64,000 nucleotides of DNA from Aurelia coerulea (taxonomy: Eukaryota > Cnidaria > Scyphozoa > Semaeostomeae > Ulmaridae): assembly GCA_039566865.1 (NCBI GenBank), contig CM076957.1, forward strand, positions 7,263,896 to 7,327,895, given 5' to 3'. Shown piece after piece: positions 34,564 to 47,500 of this stretch. The translations under genes were made by a program, and so were the position numbers. The notes beneath the pieces are model-generated. The model saw only the letters and a program-made list of their open reading frames with translations. It ran no database searches and was not told the DNA's origin. Positions within the stretch are counted from its first letter, which is position 1. The number at the start of each line of letters is the position of its first letter.

Positions 34564-37500
34564 GTACGTATTGTGGTGTCTATTGGGAATCAATCCACAC
34601 GCGAATTTTGCTCGAAACGAAGAGTTTAAAGCTCGACTGATAAACCGCCCAAACTTTGGTTTTGTGGCAGACCAATAGAGTCTAGACTAGCTATATATAG
34701 GCCTATGTTGTAAACATGTTATAATGAGAACTCCATCAACCACCAAATTCCGCGCAGAATTTTTATATTGCAAGCCTAGGCCTGTCATTATTATGATGTC
34801 ATACTCGAATCGACATCATGATGAAAGTAAAACCAACATGTTATTGTTACCTTTCCCTTTTTGGCTTTTTAAGAACTCAAACTAAAACTTTTTCATTCAC
34901 AGCAATAAACTTGGTACCTCTCATCAAATAAAATAACCCCTAATTAAGATGAATCTAAAAAATTACAAAAGAATGGATATACGGTACAGTTCAATAAAGT
35001 TTGCTGCCGGACATGTATGGAAATAACTCACAAGGAGCTATCTATAGTATCGTCGCCCTGAATGGGTCTATTCACAAATAGAATTGATTTTCTCATCAAG
35101 TGCATGACTCTTAGAAATATTTTCTTTATGAATATAAACTTTATTTCCTTACTAATTATTATTTCAAGGCCAAAGATATTTTCATTCTCATTTCTTCTTG
35201 AAACTTGAGGCTAACATCAGCAGTAGTCAAAACGAAGCCTTCTCCAATTTTCGCCCTGAATGGGTCTAAATATTGTTTAGGCCTCAGCAGGGAAATCTTA
35301 CTAGCAGGAAAGCCAAGCTTCTCTCCACAGTTACCACACTGAATAGATTTTGAGAAAATGTTCATAGGCCTGGCTCTTTGCATTCTTGGCAGCACAAAAC
35401 TTTAACAGACAAATCTCACCTTTCCTGCTCCGATGAAGCTCAAATTTATGGACAGCTCAACTGTTACTGTAATTTTGAAAGCTGATGAAGCGCCAAAGTT
35501 TATGAAACCTTCAAAATGTATCAAAATAACATTGGTAGCAATCTTTCTTTCTAAACTGACACAAAACCAGCACACGCAAACTTGGATCACTACGTGGAGT
35601 CATTAGAAAAGAAGAGACCCATTCAGGGCGATTTTTCCCGATATGTTTGCCTTCGAAAAGATCCAGAAAAGATACCTATATCAGCAATGAAAATTGGCGA
35701 GATGTTTTTATAAATGCTAGAATTTACTCTAGAAGGTTGGTTTGAATTGTGAAACAAGTCAGCTGGATATCAAATGTGCAAAAGTGAAGAAATTACATAC
35801 CGATTCATTCAACCCATTTGAACGTGAAAAAAGATTTGATGAATCTTGCATGTCCAAGGAAGGTAGTCTGCCTGAAAAACTTCATATCTTCGGAAATATC
35901 TCCTTCAACGATACACAATCAAAGAATATTGTAAAGAAAGTCGTAATCCAAACATTTTCATTGAGTTTCAAAAAAATCTTAAATCCAGGCGCCTTGTATT
36001 TCCGTCGAAAGAAGGGCGTGTGATTCCGATGAAAATCGGTATTAGACCCATTCAGGGCGACAGTACTCTACTTAGGCCTTATGCTACCCTGGGTACCAGA
36101 GCCTAAAAGTTTAAAAATTTCTTTTTTTTTCTTTTTAAATTTTTAGGCTCTGGTACCCAGGGTAGCCATATGCCCGATTTGACATGTAGAAAGTGTACAT
36201 CTTTTTTTTGTGAAAAGAAAAGAAGTTTTAGAAACTCTAACAATGCGAATAAGGCCCAGGGGGGGTACTCCCTAACTTTCAATACGGGGGGGTCCATGCC
36301 ACTATTTCTTTGCTGACCCCTAAATATTAAGCCTAATGTTTTGAGGACCCCAAATATTGAGTCTAATGTTTTGGAGACCCCAAATATTGCTATCTATTTC
36401 TGGGGCCCCTAAAATGTTTTTGAATGATTTCAATTAAAGCTTCTTGATCTTTCTCAGTTTTTAGATAATACCAAAACATTTATCTCATGATTCGCAACTT
36501 CAGGGCCAAATTGCGCCATTCTTCCCTTTTTCAGAATTGTGGACCCCAAATATTGAATATTGGTCCATGCTGTAATTCACAGACCCCAAATATTGATTCA
36601 ACGTAAAATTTCGGACCCCAAATATTGGCATGGACCCCCCCGTATTGAAAGTCAATGAGTACCCCCCCTGGGGAATAAGGAAATATTAGTAGGCTTTAGT
36701 ATTATTGGTAGTGTTTGATAGTCATGTTAAAAATACAGTAGTGCAGCCTGTACAAAAATACAAGGCTAAACTTGGCCTTGTACAGGCCAAATTTTAGCCT
36801 TGTAGAGGGGATTATGACCTTGTCATGACCTTGTAATAACCTTGGAAGAAAATTGCAAGGCTATCAGTAAGATTCCAAGCTGCAACCAGTCTAACACAAG
36901 GTTTCCACAAGGTTTCCACAAGGCTAATTAGCATTTTTCAAGCCATTTACAAGGTTACAGCAAGGCTATTCCAGGCTATAACAAGGTTACAAGGCCATAA
37001 CTACAAGGCTTGTACATGGCTATTACATGGCCTTATATTTTCGTACAGGAGAGCACATGATGATAATATAAGTTTATAGTAAAATTCAAAAAATAAATTC
37101 ATTCAACTCTAAAAAGTAGTTTTTCAGCTTTTTTGTGAAGGATGGCTTATTTGGTCACTTTTTTATAAGCAACAGCAGAGAATACCAAATGTTGACTCCT
37201 TCATAAATAATTGACCTTGGCATTATATGATTATCTCCGGTACGAAAATACAAGGCCATGTAATAGCCATGTACAAGCCTTGTAGTTATGACCTTGTAAC
37301 CTTGTTATAGCCTGGAATAGCATTGCTGTAACCTTGTAAATGGCTTGAAAAATGCTAATTAGCCTTGTAGAAGCCTTGTGGAAACCTTGTGTTAGACTGG
37401 TTGCAGCTTGGAATCTTACTGATAGCCTTGTAATTTTCTTCCAAGGCTAGTACAAGGTCATAACAAGGTCATAATCCCCTCTACAAGGCTAAAACTTGCC

Positions 37501-38473
37501 CTGTACAAGGCCAAGTTTAGCCTTGTATTTTTGTACAGGCTACTGTGCTGTTGAGCCAAACATTTTTTATATATTGTTCATTCAGCTTTTTGCCTCGTTT
37601 TATAAGACGTTCAATCGCTGCTGTGTGCTTTTGCCATTCATTTATTATACTTTGGTAATCTCATTACTTTCCTATATCAATAATTACTAGAAGTAACTAA
37701 AAGTTATCAACTGCATGCACTCTAGATTATTTGTGAACTCCAATAAAGCCACAATAAACTTGTAGATGACTCTTTACTGCATTCCTGAATTCAATTGTTA
37801 TCGTTTCAGCATCCAGTATTTTGTGTTCCATGTTTTATGACCATGTAGGAGGGTAATGAATGCATGGTCAATAGTTTATTGTATTGGGTTAATCCTATTA
37901 AAATGTGATGGCTACGTCAATGTCAGTCTTGTGTAGTTTTCATGAGAGTTGGCAAGTCCTAGGAAGAAAATCACAAACACAATCAAAATTCAGTGACAAA
38001 GAAATATCGACAGCGAATCTTTCATTTAAAATAACCAGCGCAGCGGCAATAGATAATCAAAAGTAACAAAGGAATACAATAAACATATGGGTGGACATCA
38101 CAGGAACTTTGCTGGATCACTATAGTAAGCTTGCTCCTTTGTCACGCGCAATTATTTTAAATACACTTATAGTTAACTGTAAATGTTTTCTCCCAAAATT
38201 TTCATCGTCCTTCGGCAGCATCTTCTGTAAGAATTCAGTTACAGCTTAGCAGTTTCTCACTAAAGAGGTCACTCATTAAGGGCGGTAAGTGTGTTTGAAT
38301 AATGGTTATTGTTTGGAAATATGAAATTACTTAAGTACAATTTGGCGTAGAACACATGGGATTAAGCAAGATCGCTGGCGATTTTATTACTTTACCTTTT
38401 GACGTTTTCTCCGTGGTTTGCCCCCCCCCCCTCCATGCAGTATGTGTAGTGCGAGGATTATTGAATTCATCGC

Positions 38474-38504
<31 letters not shown>

Positions 38505-41500
38505 TGTATCATTTGCCACAACATTACTTAAAAATATTTGCAAGTTGATATACAATGCAATATATAAGGTTAAAAATGCAAAGGAAAAGCAACCCCTAAT
38601 TACAGTGGCAGGAATAGCATTAAAAGGTCAAGCGAGATGACCTTAGTTTCATAATAATGATCCGCTCAGAGGTGCTGGAACAATGAAAAAATGCGAGCAA
38701 AAATTGTAGCGTTTTGTATATTTTAGATAATTACAGTATATGTTAAAGCTTGATGTGTTTGGAGCAAAATTTGGACAGACTACAAGAGTAAATATTTCCA
38801 AACTGAAGTTTTTAATTTCATTCTTAGGATGAAGAATTAGCAAGACAGCTTGTAGAGCTTGGCTACAGAGGCAGTGGAGAGGTTAAATTTGATTCGCATT
38901 TATAAATGATTTGATAAATTTATATTATTTCCTTTTACTGCACAATAGAAGATATTATGTTTTCTACTTTACCTTATAGAACTGCAGACAGTAAACTACT
39001 GGGGTACCTCTTGAGCAAAACCTGCTATAAGTAGACCCCCGTCTAAGTGCCCCGGCGAGAGGTCAGATGTTCACCGGGGTCCTAGTGACCGAAAAATATG
39101 GTCAAATTTTCACTTGGGAGTTCTAATTATGTAACGAGGGTGGCATGATTATTGGCTGGGAACTGTTTCTACGAGAACATATTTTCTCAAAATTCTCCCC
39201 CGGGTTCGCCAAATTGCAGCCGAGGTTTCAGTTGTTGAGTTGTGATGCATTTTGTACCGGGGAGATTAACGTCTTGTCCGGGGAGCGATTTTGCTCCAAT
39301 TTTTCCACCGAGGAAATCACCGGGGTAGGATGTACCGGGGAACTTAGACAGGGGTGTATGAATCAACATATCATTAATTGCCGAGAGGCTTGCCGGGTGA
39401 GTCAAAAAAAGTATACGTGTTTCGCAAATTGTGGAATAAAAAGTATGTGGCCGATATTCAAAGCTAAAAATGTTATTCAATCAGTCAAAGACCATCTTAG
39501 GTGTGAAAAGTTTGTTGGTATAATGGCTCATTTTTAAGACCCAAAAATTAGAAAAATGCCTTGTTAAAGGTCTGTATAGGAATGGAAATTCCACATTCCA
39601 TTGTGGTCCATAATTTCCGAGCTATTGAAATTAAAATTCTATCTCTGAAACTGACAATTATATTGAATTTAAAGCCACACTCCCATTACTAGGCCCAAGG
39701 CTTGGTTGCCCCTCAGATATATTTCAACCTTTTCGTAAGTCTTTCGTCATAAGCATCAAGCAAACAGAAGGTTGCATTTTCTCATCATTAGGGCAAGTTG
39801 GGCTTGGAGGGACTAGCCCATCTCCTGATAAAACAAATTACGCTCCCGAAGGTGGGGTTGTGAGGAAAACGTTTGAAGGCAGAAACACCACAATACGACA
39901 AAAACAACAACAAATGATTGAATTTTTTAACACCAATATTGCGCCCTGCCATGCGGGACTTCTTCATGGCTGTAATTTTCCCCATAAAACTAATCCCCTC
40001 GTCCATGTTGGAAAACACTTTCCAGATGCATCTGCAAAAGAAAGAAGATCCAAAATGAAAAATGTGAAAAAGGCGGGTGAGTGGGAGATTATTTTGCAAC
40101 CACTTCGCATGAATGTGCACAAGTTACTAAATTCTCCCGTCAAACTCTGTTTTATACCGCATAGAAGAAACCATGCCCCATTGTGCGACTATCAATGAAC
40201 AGGTAGGTAATAAAGGACCTGACATCTCGGGAGAGTCCAAACCTGTGGTACTTCAATTTGCATCAGGTGTAAATCTGTGATAAACCGTCTGCATTTAAAT
40301 TTCAATGAGAAGCAAATTATGGGCCAGAATGGAATGTGGAATTCTCATTCTTGGACGAGCCCCTTGCAGGCATTTTTCTAATTTTTGGGTCTTAAAGATG
40401 ATTGATTTTACCAAACAAAATTTTCTCATCTAAGTTCGCCCTTGAACAATACGTTAACATTTTAGTTTTGAATATCGGCCACATACTTTTCATTCCACAG
40501 CCCGCCAAACGCAAATGCTTTTTTCTCACCTTGTACATAATTTTTCAAAGTTTCTTTGGTAACGAATAAATTCTGAGCTGAGAAAGTTTCGACGTTCCTG
40601 AAAAATGGAACAAGCGGAACAAGCCAGTAACGAGCGTAACAAGCAAGGAACAACCCAGTAACAAGCGTAACAAGCTAGGAACAATTCAGTAACAAGCGTA
40701 ACAAGCAAGGAACAACCCAGTAACACGCGTAACAAGCAAGGAACAACCCAGTAACGAGCGTAACAAGCAAGGAACAACCCAGTAACGAGCGTAACAAGTA
40801 AGGAACAACCCAGCAAAAAGCGTAACAAGCAAGGAACAACGCAGTAACAAGCGTAACAAGCAAGGAACAATTCAGTAACAAGCGTAACAAGCAAGGAACA
40901 ACCCAGTAACAAGCGTAACAAGCAAGGAACAACCCAGTAACGAGCGTAACAAGCTAGGAACAATTCAGTAACAAGCGTAACAAGCAAGGAACAACCCAGT
41001 AACAAGCATAACAAGCAAGGAACAACCCAGTAACGAGCGTAACAAACAAGGAACATCCCAGTAACAAGCGTAACAAGCAAGGAACATGCCATTAACAAGA
41101 GTAGCAAGCAAGGAACAACCCAGTAACAAGCAGGGCAAGCAAGGAACAACCAGGAAACAAACAAGGAATCTGATGACGCGTTATGCTCTAAACGTCGTTA
41201 AAATCTTAGTCTTCGTACAAAGTCGAATATTGAAATGAATTTATGTCTTTTATTGATACAATCAACGTACAGCACGCACAACAATTTTGTTTTCTACAAG
41301 CAAGGAACAACTCTGAGTAACAAGTAGAATAAGCAAGGAACTGTCCAGTAACAAGCAGAACATGCTAGTAATGCATTGATAAAGCACCGAAAGCATGAAA
41401 TTAGCGTGCTGAACTCCACCAGACGAGAGTGGGGTACTTCACATTTTAAGGCCTCCTGCGAGGTGCTGCGTGCTGCGTAAATCGAGTAATGAAAAAGAAC

Positions 41501-44500
41501 AACAAATGAACAAAAACGAAAAATTATTCGCCAAAGAGATATAAAGCTAAAGCATGACACGTTATTGCAAAACTTTCATTTTACCAGTTTGCATCGAGGA
41601 AAGCAATGAATACACTTATTTGTGTTATTGGAAATATTTTTCGAAAAACTTTACTGTCAGATCACTAATGAATTAAGACGCTGCACTAGGATGGATGTTT
41701 TTAATAAACTTTCTTTTACTGGAGGTGGAGTTTTTCATTGTTTCTTCTTTTTACTGGACTGATTCCGTAGTTGTGTTGCTTGTAACTGGGTTGTTCCTTG
41801 CTTGTTCCGCTTGTTACTGCCCTGTTCCGCTTGTTACTGGCTTGTTCCGCTTGTTCCGTGCTTTAGTAACGTCGGAGAAAGGTTGGGTTTGCGTGTTCTG
41901 CACAGTTTTACTCCTTGGTGCATCCCCTGCATCAACCATCCAATAAAATTTATTGCAAGCAGTTTGATTTCTTGTGGAGATTTACATGGAAAAGGGAACT
42001 TAATTACCTTTCTAACTGAATTTCTCCATAATCAGCAAACGGTAGGAGCATCCTAATCTGGTTCACATTGTTTTCGTTTTTTGTGTGTGCTTCTTCATTT
42101 GAGATAAAATATCTACGTTTTGGTTCAGAATTTGAAAACATTTCATTGCAGGTTTTGAAAAGAGAAGAATTTGAAGCAAGAAAGCAAGCTGCAGAAGCAA
42201 GCAGGCTATCAAAAAGAAGCCAGCAAAAGTATGTATATCAAACCTGTCATTAATGATTATGAATTTTTTCTTTCATTTTTGCTAAATGATACTTACTGTA
42301 TATTGCAGTGTTATCAGCTTTTTCATAGCAATCTGTGCAATTTTATAACTTAATTACAGTACCTGTTATCTTTACTAAAAATCTGCTACAGATGTAGCTC
42401 CCATATACTGTATCTATAATGTAGATCTGAGCCTACAGTACAGGCCTTGTACATATTAACATGGCATTCCTGTCTAAGAATTCATACTGTAAATGTGTGC
42501 TTGACCTGTACTGTGCTATGAATGAGCCTACTTCTCAATGAAATCAACTGACATAGTAGGCTACAAATGATATTTAATTCTAATACAACCATTCATGCAA
42601 GTGGTACATCTTAATTCAGGGTTCTTGCAAGCTCAGGAAGGGAATTTACTGATCCATTTCTTCAAGCTTTGGCTACAAGGGAAGAAGCTAACAGAAATGG
42701 CAAAATGACTGTAAGTAACTGGAAGAGATCAATTTTAATGTTTACTTCTGGCTATGAAATACAAACAGCCAAGTAACTGTACAAAAATACAAGGCTAAAC
42801 TTGGCCTTGTACAGGCCAAGTTTTAGCCTTCTAGAGGGGATTATGACCTTTTTATGACCTTGCAGTAGCCTTGGAAGAAAATTACAAGGCTATCAGTGAG
42901 ATTCCAGGCTACAACCAGTCTAACACAAGGTTTCCACAAGGCTTCTACAAGGCTAATTAGCATTTTTCAAGCCATTTAAAAGGTTACAGCAAGGCTATTC
43001 CAGGCTAAAACAAGGTTACAAGGCCATAACTACGAGGCTTGTACATGGCTATTACATGGCCTTGTATTTTCGTACGTGTACGTTTGTTGCTTATGGTTCA
43101 AGGCGAAATTCAGTAAATTTTCAAACAGCTACATCTACATGTTACTCAATAATTAAGGCCTGAATGTGTCACACTGACGAACTCACCTACCTGTACCTAT
43201 AGATTCCTCCTTCTTGGTCTTCACCATCACGGAGACGAGGTAGTGCATCTCTGCACTAACTCAGCAAACTCTTTCCTCGACTGTGTGGCTCTCTTTGCCT
43301 GCTCAACTGACACGCTTACTAGGGATGATATCTTTATCCATGGGTCTCTGTAATATCCTTTGGTTGCCTTTTCAAACATCATTTTCTTTGCCAACGCATT
43401 GTTCTCACCTCTGCAGATATGTCCAATGTAATTGAGTTACTGTATGTTAATGTGGTTTTGGAGTGGTTGTGTTCCTACAATCTGTTGTATTCGATCATTT
43501 GTGTATCAAGGCCTCCATGATGGAATTTTTGTGCAAAAATGATGCCAAAGTATACAAGATACATTCTCGATGGTAGTTAAGATTTGTAATTGTTTTGCTT
43601 TAAATATATAGAGAAGACAGCTCTGTATAATTTCTCCCATCTTGTTATGTAGTGTTACTGAATGTGTACTGAATGAGTGTGCATTGTTTTTCAGACAATC
43701 ATATTCATCAGAGATAAGAATGCAAGAGGGCAGGTAACTGATATTTCTTGACAATCTTTCATGCAGTACATGTTTGTTTGTTTGTTTGTTCGTTGCAGTC
43801 ACATGAGAAATTCTTTAAGGATCTTAAACGATGTAAAAGAATCTACAGTATCTGCTGCATGTTACTTTGTGGGCAGTAAGAAGGCTTTGGCAGGAGCTAG
43901 ATTTTTACCACTGCTATCATATTTTGTTGGTTATCATTTCTTATGAATTTGCAAAAGGATGGCAAAACATCAATGCAACTGGTTCAATTATTTTCCTGTG
44001 CAATGCGCACATATCACAGGTTTACAAAAGCCTCCTCACTTTTCCAATTAAAACGTCGTTCTCCAAAGCTTCAAAGATTTAATGAGTTGAACTGTTTGGT
44101 ATTCCAGATCGTGCTGAAAACGTCTACCCCATCCTCAAACAGTGAATTGATCTGTTTTACTTTCCAAGTCCAGGATATAGGAAACATAATTTCGGAATAT
44201 ATCAATTTTCAGAATGGTTGCTCTTTGCTTGCAAAATATGTTAGTTTGTAATTCTATTGTATTCATGGTTTATCAAAAACGCGTTTGAAAACCTCGAGGT
44301 GCCTTGTACATAAAACATGACCTCACTAGTCAACATTTTATTTTTGATTGCAGGAGATATCAGGCTACATAGATTATGCTCACAGGTTGAAGGTAAGCCA
44401 AATGTCAAATGTCTTTTCATCTGCAGTGTACTACTACAGGGTGTTTCAGATAAAAGCAACCCAACTTTATCCCGGGGGGGTACTTGATTTACGAAAATAC

Positions 44501-47500
44501 GGGGACGTGCCGCTGGAAAATCTGAAAAGGCACCCTGTCCCGGAGTAAAATTCCCGAAAATGATACCCTGTCCCGGAGTAAAACTGTAAAAACGATACCC
44601 TGTTCTTGGGTTTCTTCGTAAAAAATGTAGGCTGCCCTGGGAATTTGATAGAAATTTGATAGAAATCTATCAGAAAATGCGGAAATGTTGCCATCCAAAC
44701 GATTTAAATCATATTCGCGGAGTGCAAATAGCTTACAGCGACGATACGTAGTCAATTATACAAAATATGGACCCTGTCATGGAGCCGACCATACAAAAGT
44801 GATACCCTGTCCCGGAGTAGGAATCCTGAAAATGATACCCTGTTCGGCGGCACGTCCCCGTACGGAAAAATATATGAGTACCCCCCCCCCCCCGGGAACT
44901 TTATTCGAGATTCTCCAGAAAATGATAACATTTGAATCAGTTTAACGCATACCACCTGCAAGCCCAATCTATTTTCTTTCCAATGATATCCAGGTTGGGC
45001 ATATCAATTGTCTATCACTTAATAGACATTTTCGTAATTATTTCCTATTTCAGATGCCGGACCGGAAAGCCATGGGACATGACCGAATAAACTGGGGAGT
45101 GAGAATCATGGGGGGGGTTGGAAATCGTTCTATATAGTAGCAATAGGGGGTTGGAGGGGGGGGGGGCGGTTCGAACAACTGAAAAATAGTTGTTTTCTTA
45201 GTTAAACACGTATCTTTTTATGTTCATTGAAAAACAATGTTCATTGTCATTTCAATTTTTCAAGATTTAGTAACGGAGGCTGGAATAAAAGTTGGGGGGG
45301 CTGGAAAATTTCAAAAAAATATTAAGCGGGGGTTACACGATTATTCGGTACTCGAGAGTATTAATAAATGCATCACATTGAAATAAATTTGTCTTTTTTC
45401 CATCATAGGGCATCACTTCAAATGCTTCTAGATGTTTTGACAAAATCTGTTTCGCTATCTTTGAGAGAGGTGTTGATTTTGCTCTTATACTGCAAGCTTC
45501 ATTTGAAATCGGCGATACTTACTAAGATATCAATTAAATGATGAATGATTCCATAAATGCATCCAAACTGCATATCATTGGAAAGAAGATAGATTGCGCT
45601 TTCAGATGGTATAGATTAAAACGGGGCCTAAATCTACTCAAATCTTATAAGTTCTTAAGACATTTTAATTACAGTTGGGTTTTATTTTTCCTGAAACACC
45701 GTGTATATAGTGCAGATTATTCACTTTGATAGAGTCTTTGCATTTGGTGGGAATTTCTTCACTTGAGAAACTATGAAGCTCATTTCTATCGTTCTGAACT
45801 TCAGATCTACGCCTCCGAAGTAAATTTGCTCAATTCAACTCTTAGTTTGCAAAGTGAACAAGGTAGTTTTCAAGCATGTGACTGAAGAAGGGGGTTTCGT
45901 TTTGGCTACTTAAACAGTGTGTAAACGATTGCGTATATAAAACAATAGTTTGTTAGCAAGATACAAGGTGCCGTTTTCGCTTGTGTTGCCGTCCAGACTT
46001 CGTAAGCTCTTCATTATCAAGCACAAGACTTGCTCATTCCCTATATATCAATATGTTCTCAGTTTAAGATAAGACTTTACCCCTGTGGTCTGCCTACCTC
46101 TTGAAACATTATTTAAATGCAGATTCATGGCTGAGGTTGCTAAAATCTTTATCAAATTTAATGTCATGTGAGATTTGCAACAACGAAAAGTCGCTCATAC
46201 AAAACTGTTCAAATGTTTTATTCTTGGGAATTTTTAGGTGACGCTTAATTTGAGACAGACGTTAATAGTGAATAGCAAAATTCAAAAAAAAGGAATACGT
46301 TGCTGGGATGGCAACAACTGCACGTGCTATATTTTCACTTAATTTAGGTTTTTATCTTGTTTCGTTATATTTTGTATTGTAAATAGTTGGTATCAATTAG
46401 TTGTTGTTAATTAGAAACCAACCAACTGTAAATAAGTTTGATTTGATTTGATTTGATTTGATTTGATTTGATTTTGATAGCTTTATTGACGAGATTCTTT
46501 GAACCATTTTCTGTTTTACCTAGACTGAAGAATTTGAACCATATTTTGCTGGTCGAAAGCGATTACTACCACGTCCATCCGATCTAAGGTTTGTAACTGG
46601 CTGCACATTTCTATGGCGTTCTCATCCCACCAAAACGCAGCCACTCTGGAATTGAAACTTTATCTAAAGTTTCAAGCACGCTCCGTTTTTTCAATAGTTG
46701 CAAATTTTGTGCACTTTCTAAAGTTGTTTTTCTCATTCTATTCATCCTCTCAATTGTCCGGCAATAATCCAATATTTTATTAACTGTTATTATGTATGTA
46801 CGTATATTATGTTAGGTAACGAAATTCCCTATGATTCTGACAATAATAATGATACCGCAAAATGCATAATCTGGAAGCACAGTAGATTACACAAAGTTGC
46901 TTTTGATCAATTCAATCCAAAGAAAGTTGAAGCAACCATTTACATTATCTTTCATGGATCTTTTCGTTCTAGTTTCTACAATTGGGAGACACAGAAATGC
47001 ACGTCAAATGCGACGCCAAACTACCAGGTATTTTGACCTTGCTTGCTACTGAATCTTTTTACCAAAAATTGACGCAATATGTTAAAATTCAGAAGGATGC
47101 ACGCTAATTGATCGATGTTCTACTGAGTGTCCTAAAAAATGTATACGGATTTGGTTGACTACAACTTTATGAGTGTAGCTTCAATCAATGTCTAATCATT
47201 CTCAAAATGTTCTTCAATAGTTAACTTGAGCATAGATACCTCGTTTGTTGGTATTGGTGCTTTGAGAGCAGACATATTAATCTTGAAAGCTCAAATTTAC
47301 CTCTTCCTGCAATCCAGAGCTTTAGCCTTTTGGCCTAAGCAAATTCTTAAGGTACAGCGTATAAATCAAAGATAACCTTGATATAATTTGAACAATATTA
47401 GATCTTGTGTTATTCTGTTTTCCAGAAGTCAACCCCCAGTGAACCATTGGGCAGTTTCCTAATTTTTCATTAATTTCAGTTCTTAATTTCGATGCGCCTC

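Noticed and set aside
39145..40198. Plus frames of 130 and 112 codons
   Set aside because: Both fall in TIR elements and have no recognised domain; the first is full of CCGGGG-derived codons.
40605..41160. Regularly spaced repeats that might be taken for a CRISPR array
   Set aside because: Units are contiguous with no unique spacers, and the genome is eukaryotic.
40526..41164. Open frame of 212 codons on the minus strand reading CLL/LVTLVT repeats
   Set aside because: It is produced by the 31-bp tandem array, whose unit lacks stops in that reading; no independent sign of coding.
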